This document shows positions 37,298-50,456 of a DNA stretch of 64,000 bases, one piece after another. Position 1 is the first letter of the stretch. Each line of letters begins with the position of its first letter. The notes under the pieces are model-generated. The model saw only the letters and a list, made by a program, of their open reading frames with translations. It had not been told where the DNA came from and searched no databases. The translations under genes and the position numbers were made by a program. The stretch lies in contig JAMWET010001353.1 of NCBI GenBank assembly GCA_024036415.1, positions 20,001 to 84,000 of the forward strand. Reading direction: 5' to 3'. Source of the DNA: Prochilodus magdalenae. Taxonomy: Eukaryota; Chordata; Actinopteri; Characiformes; Prochilodontidae.

Positions 37298-38931
37298 CAG
37301 TTGTGATCAAATTTATTCAACCCCCAATGCTGCGAAGGGTTTTATGGAATTCAGTGCACATTTGTAATTGTGTTCATAATGAAATCTTACAAGGACTTGT
37401 TAAAGAACTAAATGCAACTAAGATAGCATCAATTGTTTTTGTCATAAAGTATTAAATGGCCTTTTTGTGATTTCTTCATTGACACAATTATTCAACCCCT
37501 TTACGACTACACGACTCACTCCTAAGAACAGAGGTTTCATTCCAGTGTTTTTCAATCAGGTATTGAAAACACCTGTGGATGTCAACGAGCAGCAATCAAG
37601 CATGATAAGCACCAATTAGGCAGATTTAAAAGGACTGTGATACTCAGCTCCTTCTAGACATCTACTGGTGTGTTTACAAGCATGGTGAAGGCAAGAGAAT
37701 GGTCCCAGAAGACAAGAGAAGAGGTTATTGCTCCTTCAACGACAGAATGGCAATGGATGATAATAAAAAGATTGCGAGTTGTTAAATATTCCAAGAGACA
37801 CTATCGGGAAGTATCATTCGCAAGTTCAAGTTAAAGGGCACAGTGGAAACGTTACCTGGTCGTGGCAGAAAGAAGATCCTGACCCGCGACTGCTGTGCGC
37901 TACCCTGAAGCGTAATGTGGAGAAAAATTCCGCCGCGTGACTGCTAAGGAACTGAAAAAAGACCTGTCAGATGTGGGCACTGAAGTTTCAGCTCAGACAA
38001 TAAGGCGCGCACTGCATACGACGAGACCTCCACTAGCCAGAACTACCCAGGCGCACCCCTCATGCTGACTCCAAAGAACAAGAAAAGTCGACTGCAGTAT
38101 GCCAAAAGTCATGTGGACAAGCCACAAAGGTTTTGAGACAGTGTACTGTGGTCAGATGAAACTAAATTAGAACTCTTTTTGGTGACAATGGACCAGCGCT
38201 ATGTTTTGGAGGAGGAAGAACCAGCTTATGAACAAAAGAACACACCTTGCCTACTGTGAAGCTGGCGGGGGGGTCAAACGTGTGCAGTCGGTACCATGAA
38301 TTCCCTTCAGTACCAGGAATCTTGGAGGAAAATGTGATGGAGTCAGTCACAAACCTGCGGCTTGGGAGACGTTGGATACCCTTCCAACAGGGGACAATGA
38401 TTCCGAAGATACACCACATCCCAAGTCCACTAGAGCATGGTTGAACATGAAAGGCTGGAACAATTCTAGAGTGGCCATCGCAATCACAACAGACTTAAAT
38501 CCAATTGAGAACCTCTGGTGGGGACCTAAAGAAGGCAGTTGCAGTGCGCAAGCCTAAGCATTACAAAATCAAAATGTGACTGAACTGGAGGCTTTTTGCC
38601 CATGAAGAATGGGCTAAGATACCCATAGGTCGCTGCATAGACACTTGTGTCAAGCTATGCTTCACGCTTGAAAGCTGTCATAACTGGAAAAGGATGTTGT
38701 ACTAAGTACTAAAAAATAATGTCACTAGGGGGTTGAATAAAACTGATAATGATGTGAGCACAGTAAAGACATTTGTGGTTATTCCATCATAAATATTATG
38801 TTATATTTGTCTAATTTATAAGTGCCTCTTTGATATAATTGTAAATAAGATGACTGAAATGATCAAAATCAATGTCAAACTGGCCAAAACACTTTATTTC
38901 AGTGGGGGTTGAATAAATTTGATCACAACTG
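37298..38931 (+). mobile_element. Tc1-like transposon, full length, with terminal inverted repeats
   Basis: The left end CAGTTGTGATCAAATTTATT then CAACCCCCA (from 37298) is repeated in perfect inversion at the right end (to 38931) over about 29 bases. A TA dinucleotide flanks each side (37296-37297 and 38932-38933), as expected for Tc1/mariner insertion. The length of 1634 bases is typical of an autonomous Tc1 element. The inner transposase gene is broken, so this copy could not move on its own, although its ends are intact. Confidence 0.92.
37682..38720 (+). pseudogene. Broken Tc1-like transposase
   Basis: The original frame seems to start at ATG 37682 (MVKAREWSQKTREEV) within the intact terminal repeats. 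A DNA-binding segment is visible around 37825-37890 (KGTVETLPGRGRKK). The catalytic half survives as NVMESVTNLRLGRRW at about 38331-38376, then in another frame DNDSEDTPHPKSTRAWL, which corresponds to the Tc1 DNDPKHT block with the Pro-Lys-His replaced, and DLNPIENLWW. Frame changes and stops split it into several pieces. The element is a cut-and-paste transposon acting in the nucleus. No piece could encode a working enzyme. Confidence 0.85.
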
Positions 38932-39721
38932 TAGGGTCTAAGGGTCTGGCCTATGCCAAAGGCTCTTCATTTAATAAGAACAATTGTTATCCTATAACCT
39001 CCTTTTTAATTTTAATTTCTCCTAGTTATTTGTGATTAGTAGGACCTAACAAGTGTAAAAACTAAAAAAAAACTTGTGGCAAAAAACTATGTCCTCATAT
39101 TGACAAAAAAAACGAAAGGCCAAAGGGACAAAGTTGTAAATAGTATCATATCATATATGGTATCATATCAGTATCATATGAGGACGCTGGGGTCTCAGGA
39201 GGTTAAATTGTGCACCTTATCAAAGATTAACATATTGTTTTCCATCACTTCCGCCTTTTAATTCTTTACTCCGTGTGTTTATATCAATGTTGCTGCTGAT
39301 TGGGTAAAACCTCTGCCCATCAAACAAAAGGAAATGCACCTGAAAAAAATGTTGCACATCGTTGGTGGAGTTGAAGACACTGGACTAACGATACTGCCGG
39401 AAACAAGAGTCAGTGCTGGTACTTAGATACAACAAACAGAGGAGATAAGACATTTCATGACTACTAGTACAAGCCATTCATCTTAAGTGGTATTACAAGA
39501 GCAGTAAGACAACCCTGGCAGTAGGACCTGGGGATGATAATGAGTCATGAACAGTGAAACCTGTCTTGAATTAAACCCAGCCTTTTTGTGCTGTGAAACA
39601 ACAACACTACCCACTGTGCTACTGTGCCGCTATTCAGTTTGTTTTGTTTTGTGTTAAAACAATATGCCCAATTGTATACTAATAAAAATATGACTTTTTA
39701 TACTACAACTATATATATATA
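38932..39721. other. Intergenic sequence, no gene recognised
   Basis: AT-rich sequence between two mobile elements. A short repeat of TATCATATCA words occurs near 39145-39180. Confidence 0.5.
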
Positions 39722-40385
39722 TTAAGATAAGACAAGATAAGATAAGATAAGATAATCCTTTATTGATCCCATATTGGGGAAATTTACAATGCCACAGCAG
39801 CAAGGATAAGATAAGATAAGATAAGATAAGATAAGATAATCCTTTATTGATCCCATATTGGGGAAATTTACAATGCCACAGCAGCACAGAGGAAAGAACA
39901 GAAGTGTCAGGAAATATACAAATAATAAATAAGATCTAAATATACAAAAATTACAGAAAATATTAATAGTAGAAATAGAAATTCCTAAGTTTTATTGTAC
40001 ATAGTAGAAACAGAAATAGACTACTGAGTTTTTATTGCACATAGTCGAAATGGACTATTGTAGAAGTAGACTACTGTAGAAATAGACTACAGAGGACAGC
40101 GGATGTTATACAGTCTGACAGCGGCCGGAAGGAAGGATCTGCGGTATCTCTCCTTCACACACCGTGGGTGCAGCAGCCGGGCACTGAAGGAGCTGCCCAA
40201 TGCTTTCACAGAGTGGTACATGGGGTGGGACAGGTTCTTCAACATATGTTTGAACTTAGTCCTCATTCTCCTGTCCCCCAGCACCTCCACTGGGTCAAGA
40301 GGACTCCTAAAAAGTATGACAGCATAAAAAGAGACTGTATATTTGTAGTACGTGAAGATCTTCAGAATCAGTTTTAACAACATAC
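39722..40385 (-). mobile_element. 5'-truncated LINE, 3' end with (TTATC)n tail
   Basis: On the minus strand 40383-40087 encodes the tail of a non-LTR reverse transcriptase: FKHMLKNLSHPMYHSVKALG, then SFSARLLHPRCVKERYRRSF and LPAAVRLYN. The RLLHPRC and ERYRRSFLPAAVRLYN blocks are typical of the C-terminus of fish LINEs. The element ends at the low-coordinate side with TTATC repeats (GATAA on the plus strand). The terminal unit, ATCCTTTATTGATCCCATAT followed by TGGGGAAATTTACAATG, is present twice (about 39750 and 39838). Confidence 0.8.
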
Positions 40386-43300
40386 TTGGGCTTGGAGTGG
40401 AGCAGTGGGCAGCCTCTGGTTTAAACTAGAAGGCTGGACAGTCATTCATGAACAGAAGTAGAACTGAAAAAGGATAGAAGAATAAGGGGGAGATGGAGAG
40501 GTGATGGGGCGTGAGAATCTTCAATACAGAAATGGATGTTAGGTATGGGCATTCAAATGAAGTTAGACTGTGAGAAGGAAGAGCTTTAGGCCTGGTCCCC
40601 CACCTAACTTTACTCATTTCACAGCTCCATGTTTAGAATACGGTGTATAGCCCTTCTTCATTGCCTCTGCTAATCATGTAGCTCTTAATTGACATCTAGA
40701 AAGAGCAGAGCAGGTCACTCTTACGGGTTTTAGATTACCTCAGTGGGAAGGTACTAATCTGCTAACTTATAGAAGGAGACACATTTATAAAAAAAAACTA
40801 CACCAGATTATAATCATTTCAAGACCATTTCTGCAACTAAAGTTCACATTTCTGTTGACTTGGTCTCTTAAATCTTTAAGGGGTCATCTATTACACCCTT
40901 CGCCAATGCCCTACTGTCTCTATTTCCTCCTTACATCTGCAGCCATTCTGAAAAGGCTACAAAGGGCCATTTCAGAAAGCAAACCAGCTTTATCTCGGCT
41001 CTGAAGCTGGTCTGCATGTGTCTATTCTTCCATAATGTATAAGCATAGAACAGAAAGAAAGCCCAGAAGACAACTGGAATATACAATCAGCCAAATATAC
41101 ACTGAAAAGTTTAGACACACCCATCTGAATAAGATGACTGGTGTCTTAAAGACTCTATAGGCTTATAAGTTCCAACTGATGTGATGTCTGAAACAACACA
41201 TATCCTGATATAGCACATGTACTCTTGATGTATCCCAGTGTTGCACTCTGCATATCACCGCTCTAGTTACCCTTTCAGTTTAGTGAATATTCATGATGGA
41301 CCGGCCAATAGAACTCTTCCAAAATTAGAAGGAAATCTTGTTATATCAGCCTTCATTGCTGCGTATCCTCCTGGAACGTTCCATGTTTAAGGTAATTCCT
41401 TGAGTGAAATTTTATAGTTTACTGTCTTCACTTTTATTCTAAAGTAAAGCTTCCAGCTAAAAAAAATTAAACCCTCAATAAGCACCCATGGTTAAACTGG
41501 TACTGGATATTTTGTAATGGTTGCCAAGATGGAGATATAAAGTAAGGGAGATTAAAACAAAACAAAAAAAACACGATGAAAGAGAGAAGAGAGAAACACC
41601 CCATGTCAGTCACAGTAACCATGGAAACAATCCAGAAGGATGATGCAATGCCTGCCAGTAAGCTGTTTCACATGGATATAGCGTCTGGAGGAAAAGGGTG
41701 TGAACACACAGTCACACATGCACACACAGGTCTATGTTTAGATACGAAGTGCTAAAATCCATAGCAGCTCCACATGAAGAAAACCAGACAAAATCAAAAA
41801 CTTTATGACCTTCTTCGCTGTGAATTATTTTTACAGCTGGAGGTTCTCACGTCTTCCCTTTCACCCCTCGTTGCTTGCTAGCAGCTCAGCAGAGTCGCAA
41901 CATTATACATACATAATGCATTAACAAGCGTGTCCTAGTTAGTCTGATAACAGAACTTTAGCCAAGCATAACTGATTTGATAGTCTCTGTTTCCACTATT
42001 GTCGGATACAGTAGAATTCCTATAGACAGAAATGCCACTCTCAAGGCAACTGCGAACTCAAACTTTTTACTCTCAGAGCCTCTTGCTTCCCAGCTCAATG
42101 CACTCTTGCATTTAGAAAGATAAGGATGCTCACATTAATTTGGCTCCTTAAAAGTTTTAAAAGTGAGCTGGAGTATTCCTGACCGGTGTAGCCAGACAAG
42201 CCCTGTAGGAAATGTGTCCCAAAAAAAGACCTCATGGATGTGTGGCCCAGGAAGATAGCAATGTGTGGAAATGTCCACTCATCTGACCCTCACACCCACT
42301 TACTTACTGCCCCACGCATTCATTCACTCTCCTCCCGCTGCGGAAGTGACTCAAACAAAGAACAGCAGGACACTAAAGCCTTGTACATAAAGGCTTTCCT
42401 GTGTGTGCCTGGAATAGAGGGAGGTTGATGAAATTAGCTCATCATTTTGTCATCCAATTACTACAAAACCCCCAATACATGAGGAGCAGCAGGAATCTGG
42501 TTAGTCATTTACAAATGCCCTCTGTCTCAGACAGTGCGCCACTACTGCCAGTTCCAATCTGTCTTGGATTAGGGTTAGGGTGTGGTCTTTCAAATCTACA
42601 GATTTGAGTGGGATTCAGCTCTTTGTATTCATTTACTCCAAGCTGCACTGTTTGGGATTTGATTTCATAACGCTCGTGTTTCAGACACTTTCCTAAACGA
42701 ATAAATCCTGATTGCTGATCTTGTAAGTTAAAATAAGGTGACGTCCTCTACAGAACATACTTAAATAAATGCATTTTTTTCTATTTATTTTCTGAATTTA
42801 ACATATTGGGAAAAAGGAAGATCAAATATAAAATCTGCCATAACTTTGCAAATACCACAGTTTTTTATTTACTACAGAATGTTAAATTCAAAAAGCTGTC
42901 TGTAGAGGACGTGTCTTTATTTTTTATCAGCAGCATGGCCAGTGGGAACTGTACATGGGTAATAACATACATATTCAAAATACGTAATCAATAAGTGTAA
43001 ATCAGTAAATCAACCAAATACCTCTTTAGCTAGCAGCACACAAACAAATGTTGAACCTTTGTTCATTTATAAGTTGTATCTTTATAATAGAGTACTTTAT
43101 GTTTAAATGGCTTCTATATGCAGGGCATGGTTCAGTGCCCATGTCTAGATCCTGTATTACTGCCTATTCACTACACACTGTCTCTCAGTGCTACCTTCAC
43201 TTATTGTAGGACCACTGACAAGTGACCCCTTAACACAGATCTGTCTCTAGCTCTCATTTTGCTCCCACTTATCTACCAGACTCACCTAGCTACCCGCCTA

Positions 43301-43607
43301 CATCCACCCACCCACATATATACCACACACACACACAACACCACACACTCTTTCACTCGCATTCATGCCCCCACACAGAGCCCCTGAGGTACAGATGAAG
43401 GGTTGCAGACATAACCTGCTTTAACTGACCTAATAGTGCACCCAGGCACCCAGACACAGATCCAGACTCAGACACACAAACATTCCTATCTCCCAGGCCA
43501 GCAGACACGCTCCTGGAATTATTCATGGTAGCTGCTCACAGACAGCTGAACACCAAACCAAAACTGGGCGTCACATTGTTACAGTCCCTGTTTTTCTCTT
43601 TTATACA
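40386..43607. other. Intergenic sequence, no gene recognised
   Basis: It holds a degenerate dispersed repeat copy (41275-41345) and otherwise unremarkable sequence. Open frames are at most about 68 codons, with no family resemblance. Confidence 0.55.
41275..41345 (+). repeat. Dispersed repeat family, copy C (short)
   Basis: GTGAATATTCATGATGGACC then GGCCAATAGAAC; only the core of the family is visible. Confidence 0.4.
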
Positions 43608-43625
43608 AACACACACACACACACA

Positions 43626-43665
<40 letters not shown>

Positions 43666-43678
43666 TACACACACACAC

Positions 43679-43717
<39 letters not shown>

Positions 43718-43736
43718 TACATACACACACATGCAC
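43608..43736. repeat. (CA)n microsatellite
   Basis: A 130-base CA tract with CG and TA interruptions. Confidence 0.97.
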
Positions 43737-43889
43737 AAGTGGTCCCCATGTTTTACAACAATAACATATTATTCATGTTCATATTTATTCATATTCATAT
43801 TTTTTAGCATAAAAGCATAAAATATATATTTAACAGAATATTAGAAGCGTTAAGTTACACATAGCTTCATGTTTTCAGTATGTAATGTG

Positions 43890-44567
43890 ACCATGCTTTG
43901 GTTTTCTTACAGTTTCCAGTCCTTTCAGGGAACTTGATTTCAGTTTTTTATTAGAAACCTGTTCTGGGTGTTAGTAGCAATTTCTAATTCATATGATCCA
44001 ATTAATCCCAAAGAAAGCCAGAGTGGAGCTGATTCTATTAAAGATGCAAGCTTTAAACAGTGTTTATCTGATGGGTGGTCTACCAGGTCTGCTAGGTTGT
44101 AAGGAGTCCTATTTTCTCCAGGTTGGGGTTGCTCTGTTGCTTTGTGATAATAGTCTAGCAAGCCAGATTTCTTGTGCATTTAATGGCCAAGCATAGGCTA
44201 CTATAACAAGGATGGCCTGTTTGACTGGAATGCAAAACAACCAGCCACAGATCACAGTGTTTCAAGAAAAATAAAGCCATGACAAATAGGATGGTGTCAA
44301 CAAATATCTCACTTAACAGATGCTTTAAAGAACCTCAACTACACAGAATCATAAACTGTACTTGACTTTTATAAAAAAAACTAACGGCTTTGGTTGTTGT
44401 TTTCTCCCCCTAATAACAAAAACCTTTATTTAAAAACTGGATTTTATGTTTACTTGTGTTGTCTTTAACTGATATTTAAATTTGTGTGATGATCAGAAAG
44501 ATTTAAGAGTGACAAACATGCAAAAAATAAGAAATCATGAAGGGGCAAACACTTTTTCACACCACTG
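43890..44567. mobile_element. DNA transposon remnant with one terminal repeat
   Basis: The right end reads GGGGCAAACACTTTTTCACA then CCACTG, followed by TA (44568-44569). From memory this is the end of a common fish Tc1/mariner-type non-autonomous element. The interior contains GATCCAATTAATCCCAAAG and CTACCAGGTCTGCTAGG. I do not find the matching left terminal repeat, so the copy appears truncated; the left limit is approximate. Confidence 0.55.
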
Positions 44568-44569
44568 TA

Positions 44570-46263
44570 GTTTCTCTCAGTACATTGACCATAAATTAAA
44601 GAAAGTATAAGTGTACTTAAGTATGCTTCTTTGTCTCCTGGGTAAAGCTAATCTGTAGCACACAGCTCATCACCTACATTTTGTCTGCTTGGATAACATT
44701 GGATCAAGCTTGGATTAGCTAAACCTACATCCCAGCAGTGTAGCATTGTAAACTGGAAACTTGTACGATGTGGCGACTCTAAACAAACATTCATCACATC
44801 ACACTTTAGCTGAATGAGATGAGCTGTAAACCTTATCTAACTTAACAGGTGCGACAAAAGAAACAGAGCATGTGTATGTCACTTAGGCTCTTAAATGTGC
44901 CCATGAGTAAGATATGGCTGATCACTCTGATTCACAGTTACAATCAGCCCCTCGCTCGCCTTCTCTCTCACACACACACTCACACACAGCACCAGACAGT
45001 TAGACGGTCACACCCCACTAACAACTGACAATGTGACTCCTCACACATGAAGCGCACTGTAGATGACCACACACACAGAGACAGACAGTATTTCTGTCCT
45101 CTTTATGGGTCTGTGTGCGCTGCTTCTGGGTCACAGATGTCTGAATGATGTTGGTAAGCTCAGAAGACACATACAGCCTGAGGCCAAACACGAGACACCC
45201 CACCAAAGAGGCGGCCTTCATCATCTTCGTCAACATCATTCCAGTATCATCACCACACTGAAGGCACCATTAAGACCTCAGAACGCTGTGTTTTATCTCG
45301 GGGGGGAACATAAAAGCTTAAAAACTGAAAAAAACTGAAAATCACAAACCAAATAACCTAGGAGTGCCTGTTCATTGGTAGCGTGGTGACACAACAATGC
45401 TTTTGTGTGGCTCACTCATTTCATTCTCTCACTCCTTTTAAACACAACATGAAAACAGTTTTTTTTACCCATTAGTAAACAGACACACCTGAATGTATTG
45501 GTAAAACAGATTGCACCTTTTTCTTTTCTTTTATGTATTAGTTTTACAGCTGATATTGCTATATTGATAAAAGAGTAATTGCTTTCCTACTTACAAAATC
45601 AAACCGAGAAGATTCAGTAAAATAGCTGTTTACTGTATGGTGTTCCTGGTTATGAATGGTGTCTTCATCTGAATAATGATTCAACTTTTCCTTTTCCACT
45701 AACTACTGTTGGCAGGTTCTGATCATGCTTTTAACCTTAGTAGTAGTATGAGGAAAGACTGAGCCAGGGGAGAACTCTGAGAACTTAGGCTGGACTTCTG
45801 CCTTTAGCTAGAACCCACCCCCTCCAACCCGTTGTAACTGTGGTAGGACTGACATAGTACTGAGGAAGAGGGAGGAGAGGGGGGTGGCGGTGTTACAGAA
45901 GATAAGGAGGTGATTGTATGAGCTCTCGATACATTAATTTGAAAGTACATTTCTTTAGAGCAATATCCTTTAGGCACCTCTGAAATGCTCAGAATGTATA
46001 AAGTTCAGCATCGCTCCTCAGAACCGGAGAGATGATGACTCGATTTTAATTTAGTACAAAGATATTAAATTGTCTCAAATCAAAAAAGGAATATGCTTAT
46101 TCATATGGAAATGATGGGCATTAGGTAGTTGCCAGGTCTCTTTTGTTAGTCATACTTCAGTGACTCTACAGGCTATCACTGGACTCTAGAAGCTCATTGA
46201 GAGGCTTATGAAAGGTGTGTCCTCATTAAGAGGGACACTTTATGTTATGTATGCTGCTTATTC

Positions 46264-46298
<35 letters not shown>

Positions 46299-47060
46299 TG
46301 CAATGTCTTGTTTGGGAGTTAATTACCACAGGGTGAAAGCGTGGGGCTAATAGTGACCACACCATAGTTACCATGTGTTGTTTGTGGCATTTTGTTGGGT
46401 GTTCCGATATAAACACACCTCACACAGCAGAATCACGGCCTCTGCTGTGCCTTACTCTATGCCAACACTACAACCCATTTCGTACAGGCTCCTGAACAAA
46501 GAGGACAAAATCAGCTGAAGTGTAAACAATTGCACTCTGCTTTAAAACGACAAAAGCACAAGCTTGCATTCTATGTAGGATGAGCTGTAAAAGAGACAAC
46601 TTGCATAAGCACACACTAAATGACAGCTAAACAGGCTCACGCATAAGCATGCAAGCACATTCAGTCCTTCCCTCTCAGCTGCCTTCTCCAGTGTGATCCA
46701 TCACCCACAGTGTGTCAGCAGGCCTACAGCAGAGCGAGGTGTTATTTTGAGCAGGGGAATGGCAGTTAGGATTACAGTAAATTAAGCATTAAAGCCGATT
46801 TGCCTGAGGAACGTGACACAGATTCAGACAGGAAGACAGAAAGTCATCTCTTTGCAGCAGAGACTCAGAGACAGGAAACTCAACTCCCCTTAGCCAGAGC
46901 CTGGGTTGTACAGCTAAAGGTTTTTCAGACTATTTCCTCTTAGCAAAAGCCCCACCACTGCTAGATGCTTGTCTGTGCTCAGCCCTAGATGCATTTATCT
47001 CCTGTTTTGGTGTGTGTGTATATGTGTACATACATACATACATAACAATATATGCTATGC
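44570..47060. other. Intergenic sequence, no gene recognised
   Basis: It holds a (TG)n tract (46268-46294), a short TACA tract (47026-47043) and an AT-word-rich block at 46741-46830 that may be conserved non-coding sequence. Confidence 0.5.
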
Positions 47061-47064
47061 TTTA

Positions 47065-47325
47065 AAGCTGCCCAAATCAGGTTTAAAACTCTGATGTTTG
47101 CCTACAAAACCTATGTCAGTGGTCAACAGTCAGCCTGAACCTCAAGCCCTCCAAGCTCGACTTGACCCTCCATCCTTTAAGATGCATAGAAGACAAGCAT
47201 CAAGACTCTTTTCTGTTCTGGCTCCCAGATTGTAAAATTAATTACCACTGGCTGTCCAAACAGTAAATTCTCTTGTGGTCTTCAAACACAGATTGAAGAC
47301 CCATCTCCCTGTGTACAACTTCTCT
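47065..47325 (+). mobile_element. LINE (L2/CR1-like) reverse transcriptase 3' fragment
   Basis: GGTTTAAAACTCTGATGTTT near 47080, CTGGCTCCCAGATTGTAAAA near 47219 and CTTCAAACACAGATTGAAGA near 47280 correspond to the end of L2-type LINE ORFs (..FK.L..AYK.., LAPRLWN.LP.., ..FK..LKTHL). Stops interrupt the frame. Assignment is by pattern recall. Confidence 0.55.
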
Positions 47326-47579
47326 AAATGTAAGTGCAAATGAAAATAAAAATCTTTGCACCTCTAATGTAATTAGAGTAAATTCAAGAAGCCACCCAAC
47401 TTATAATTATAATCTCTATAGAACTTTTTGGCAGTGTCCAATGCAATGGCACACTCTGGAGAACCCACATAAAAAACTAAGGTCATCAAGTCTAATACCA
47501 AGCATTGGTATTGGAGTTAAGGGGGTTTCAAGCCCTATACATAGCCAAGTTTATTTCAGTAGCACTACAGACACTGTAA

Positions 47580-47770
47580 ATACAAATACTGTCACTGTCC
47601 AAAGAGAAAGAAGGATCTCCAAAATGGCAACTTTACAGCAAAGGGCAAAAACCTGATTTGTAGGTCACTGAAACCAGACTCTTTCCAAGCAATGTTGGCC
47701 CAGTTCTCTTGATTCATTCATCATGAAATTTTCACACCATGAAACGGCAGCTGTTGGACAGTGACGATAT
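47580..47770 (-). repeat. Dispersed repeat family, copy F (reverse)
   Basis: CTGTCCAAAGAGAAAGAAGG with ATCTCCAAAATGGCAACTTT, then GAAACCAGACTCTTTCC and GATTCATTCATCATGAAATT. This is the copy most like copy E. Confidence 0.65.
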
Positions 47771-50456
47771 ACAAACAATTCACCATTAAGTTTCCCAAGC
47801 TTACACTCACTCTAACCTTAACATCCACTCGCATCCTGAACCCAAACTAACAGCCAAAAAAACCTCCTGTTTATCATCTACGTACAGTTTCAGTGGTTCT
47901 TCAGGGGAGGTAAAAGCCAGGCAAAGCTGCAATGAGTGACAAAGCAGCTCAGAAATCTTTCCCTTAGCATCATCGTCATCCTCCTCTCGCTCACTGAGGC
48001 ACAGGATAGAAAAGTAGGCCAACCCTTGCCCTCTTCTCCTCAGCTTCTTTATCTCTGTCTCACAAGATTCTCGCTTTGAGGAGAAAACACATGCTCTGCT
48101 GTACATATATTTAAATGAGAAACCTTGGGTGTGTTATAAAAGGGTGAATAACTGGAGCAAACTAATTATCACCGTCACAGCAAAACAGTCTAGGTCTTAA
48201 TGTTGAGCTATTAAAAATGCCAACTGCACCCAACATTGCATAGACATTTTATGATGAATGGTTCGATGGAAATCGCTCAAAACTACCCATAATAAAACAT
48301 CAGCAGACTAACTATCAATAAAGGAATGGTTCTTCACAATGTCTAGTTTATACAACCGGTCGATCCGTCAACTATAACAGTGCACAAAACTTCACTGCAC
48401 AGTTCAGCGCTATGGGCATATCCTGTCTGGACCATCCAGCCCACAGAGGAGTTATAGTCTTTTTATAGCTCACAGCAAGTCATGCTGTGGCCAGTGCCAC
48501 ATTGACAAGTCTGTGCTAGCCTAATGAAGACCTAAATGCAGTTTGAGTGAGTTGAGAGACACTTTACACATGTATGTACAATAAAAGATTCAGTCCTCGC
48601 TCAAAACAGCCCATATACGGACACTAACCTGCAAACACAGGCTGCTTTAGTTACGGTGATGTCACAACAACCAGCACACTTACATACACTTGCCTATTTA
48701 GCACAAAGTAGTTCAGCTCCACTTAAGCTAAAACTTAATTCATGCTGAAGTTACAAGTAGGGTTTTAGCCAAGGCAGCCCATCAGACCAGAGCTCATTTA
48801 CATGCGTCACTGTAAGGGATAAAGAGGGTTGGAAAACGGTAAAGTCATACTATGACTAATTTTGTGTGTGGTTTTGGTATTGTGTTGAATAAGCAGTCTC
48901 TGATTTCACTTTGTTGTAGCACGGTGGCTCTGTATGCAATTAAGATATTTCTAGTCTAACATAAAAAGCTGCACAACCACCTAAACAGCTACACACACCA
49001 GCCAGAGTACACGCAGGCTGCATGTGCGATACATAAGGTGAACAGCATGTATATAAAAGCATCTCCAGAGTGAGGTGAACTGTTTAACGACAGTGGTCCC
49101 AGATCTCAATGATGTGTTAGTGACGCTAGTAGTGTGTAAATATTATGGATTAAGCTTCGTCATCAAAGAGGATGTTTATACAATGCCAGGAGTGAATCTT
49201 TAGTTAGGTGGGCCTCAAACCTCCTACATACAGACACACTCTTCATTCTAATGTGCACTGCCCTATTAGACAGCTCGATAGACCAAATCAGAATGTCTCT
49301 AAACATGCACATAGCCTCATAACCAGTCAGCGACTTGATCAGTAATGATAAAATATTCTTGTATGTAAGGTGCTAATGTCAAAGGTTTTGGGGGAAACTA
49401 GGCTCCATACGTTTCTAAGAAGTGCAAAGGTGCCCAAGAGAAAGTCTATGGGGGAAAACTACCTTTAGCTTTTGTCTTCATCTATGTCAAACACTTCCCC
49501 TAATACTCCTTTAACTTTTCCACCCCCTAAAACTTTTCAAACCCACTAAAGGCATAGTTAGCTTGGTGCTAACTGCTATTAGCATTATCATAGCAGATTA
49601 AATAAAAGCTACTTATAAAATGATGGGTTCATTTTCATTGAACACTGCAGTGAAAATGATTGTCTGGTGGATTCTCATGTGTAAATAAACATAACTTGTT
49701 AAACGTTGAGAATTCATACGGATTTTGAGTGGCGAATCATTTCAAAATAAAATTTAAATGACACCAGAACAGCTTTAAGCCTGATTTCATAATTACTATG
49801 TAAGACATCATGTCAATCAGCTGTTGCCATCCACTGTAAGAAGCATTAGCGGTTAGTATGCAACTCTTTATCTTAAGCTAAGCTTCTGTTATGTTTAGCT
49901 TCATTATGGCCACAGCCTCAGCTTATACATGATTCAGCAGCACATCTTCACTGTCTGAGGCTCAAACGCTGATTTCGGGTAGAGCTTTAGCAGGTGCTGT
50001 TTCTTCACTTCTCCAAACTGTGTCCACCAAGGGTAAGCTCAACTATCTGAAACCAAATCTGTGTCCACCTACACATGCTTGTACTGCTTCTCAGACTGCT
50101 GACCACATTTGCCCACCGACACTAGGTCAGGAAATGGAGTCTGTAAAGATGAAGTAGATATTAGTATGAGTTAAAGGAATTTTACACATTCATTTTTCAC
50201 AGCTGTTAAATGTAACCAAAGTAATTAAGTATGGAGTAATCTAGAACATTTTCGTCCTCCCTAAACTATTGACCCCTTCCTATCCTCTCTCTGTCTCTGA
50301 GGGTAAACATAATTCCTCCTGAATCCGACCCTTCTCTCTGCTTTAAAGGGGGGAATTCTGGGGAAAGGTGGCCTCAAGCTGTAAAAAAGACACAGAGTAT
50401 TCAGTAGACTACTTTATTTTCAAGCTTTAGTGAGTTAGAAGAAAGAAGGCAGCCTG

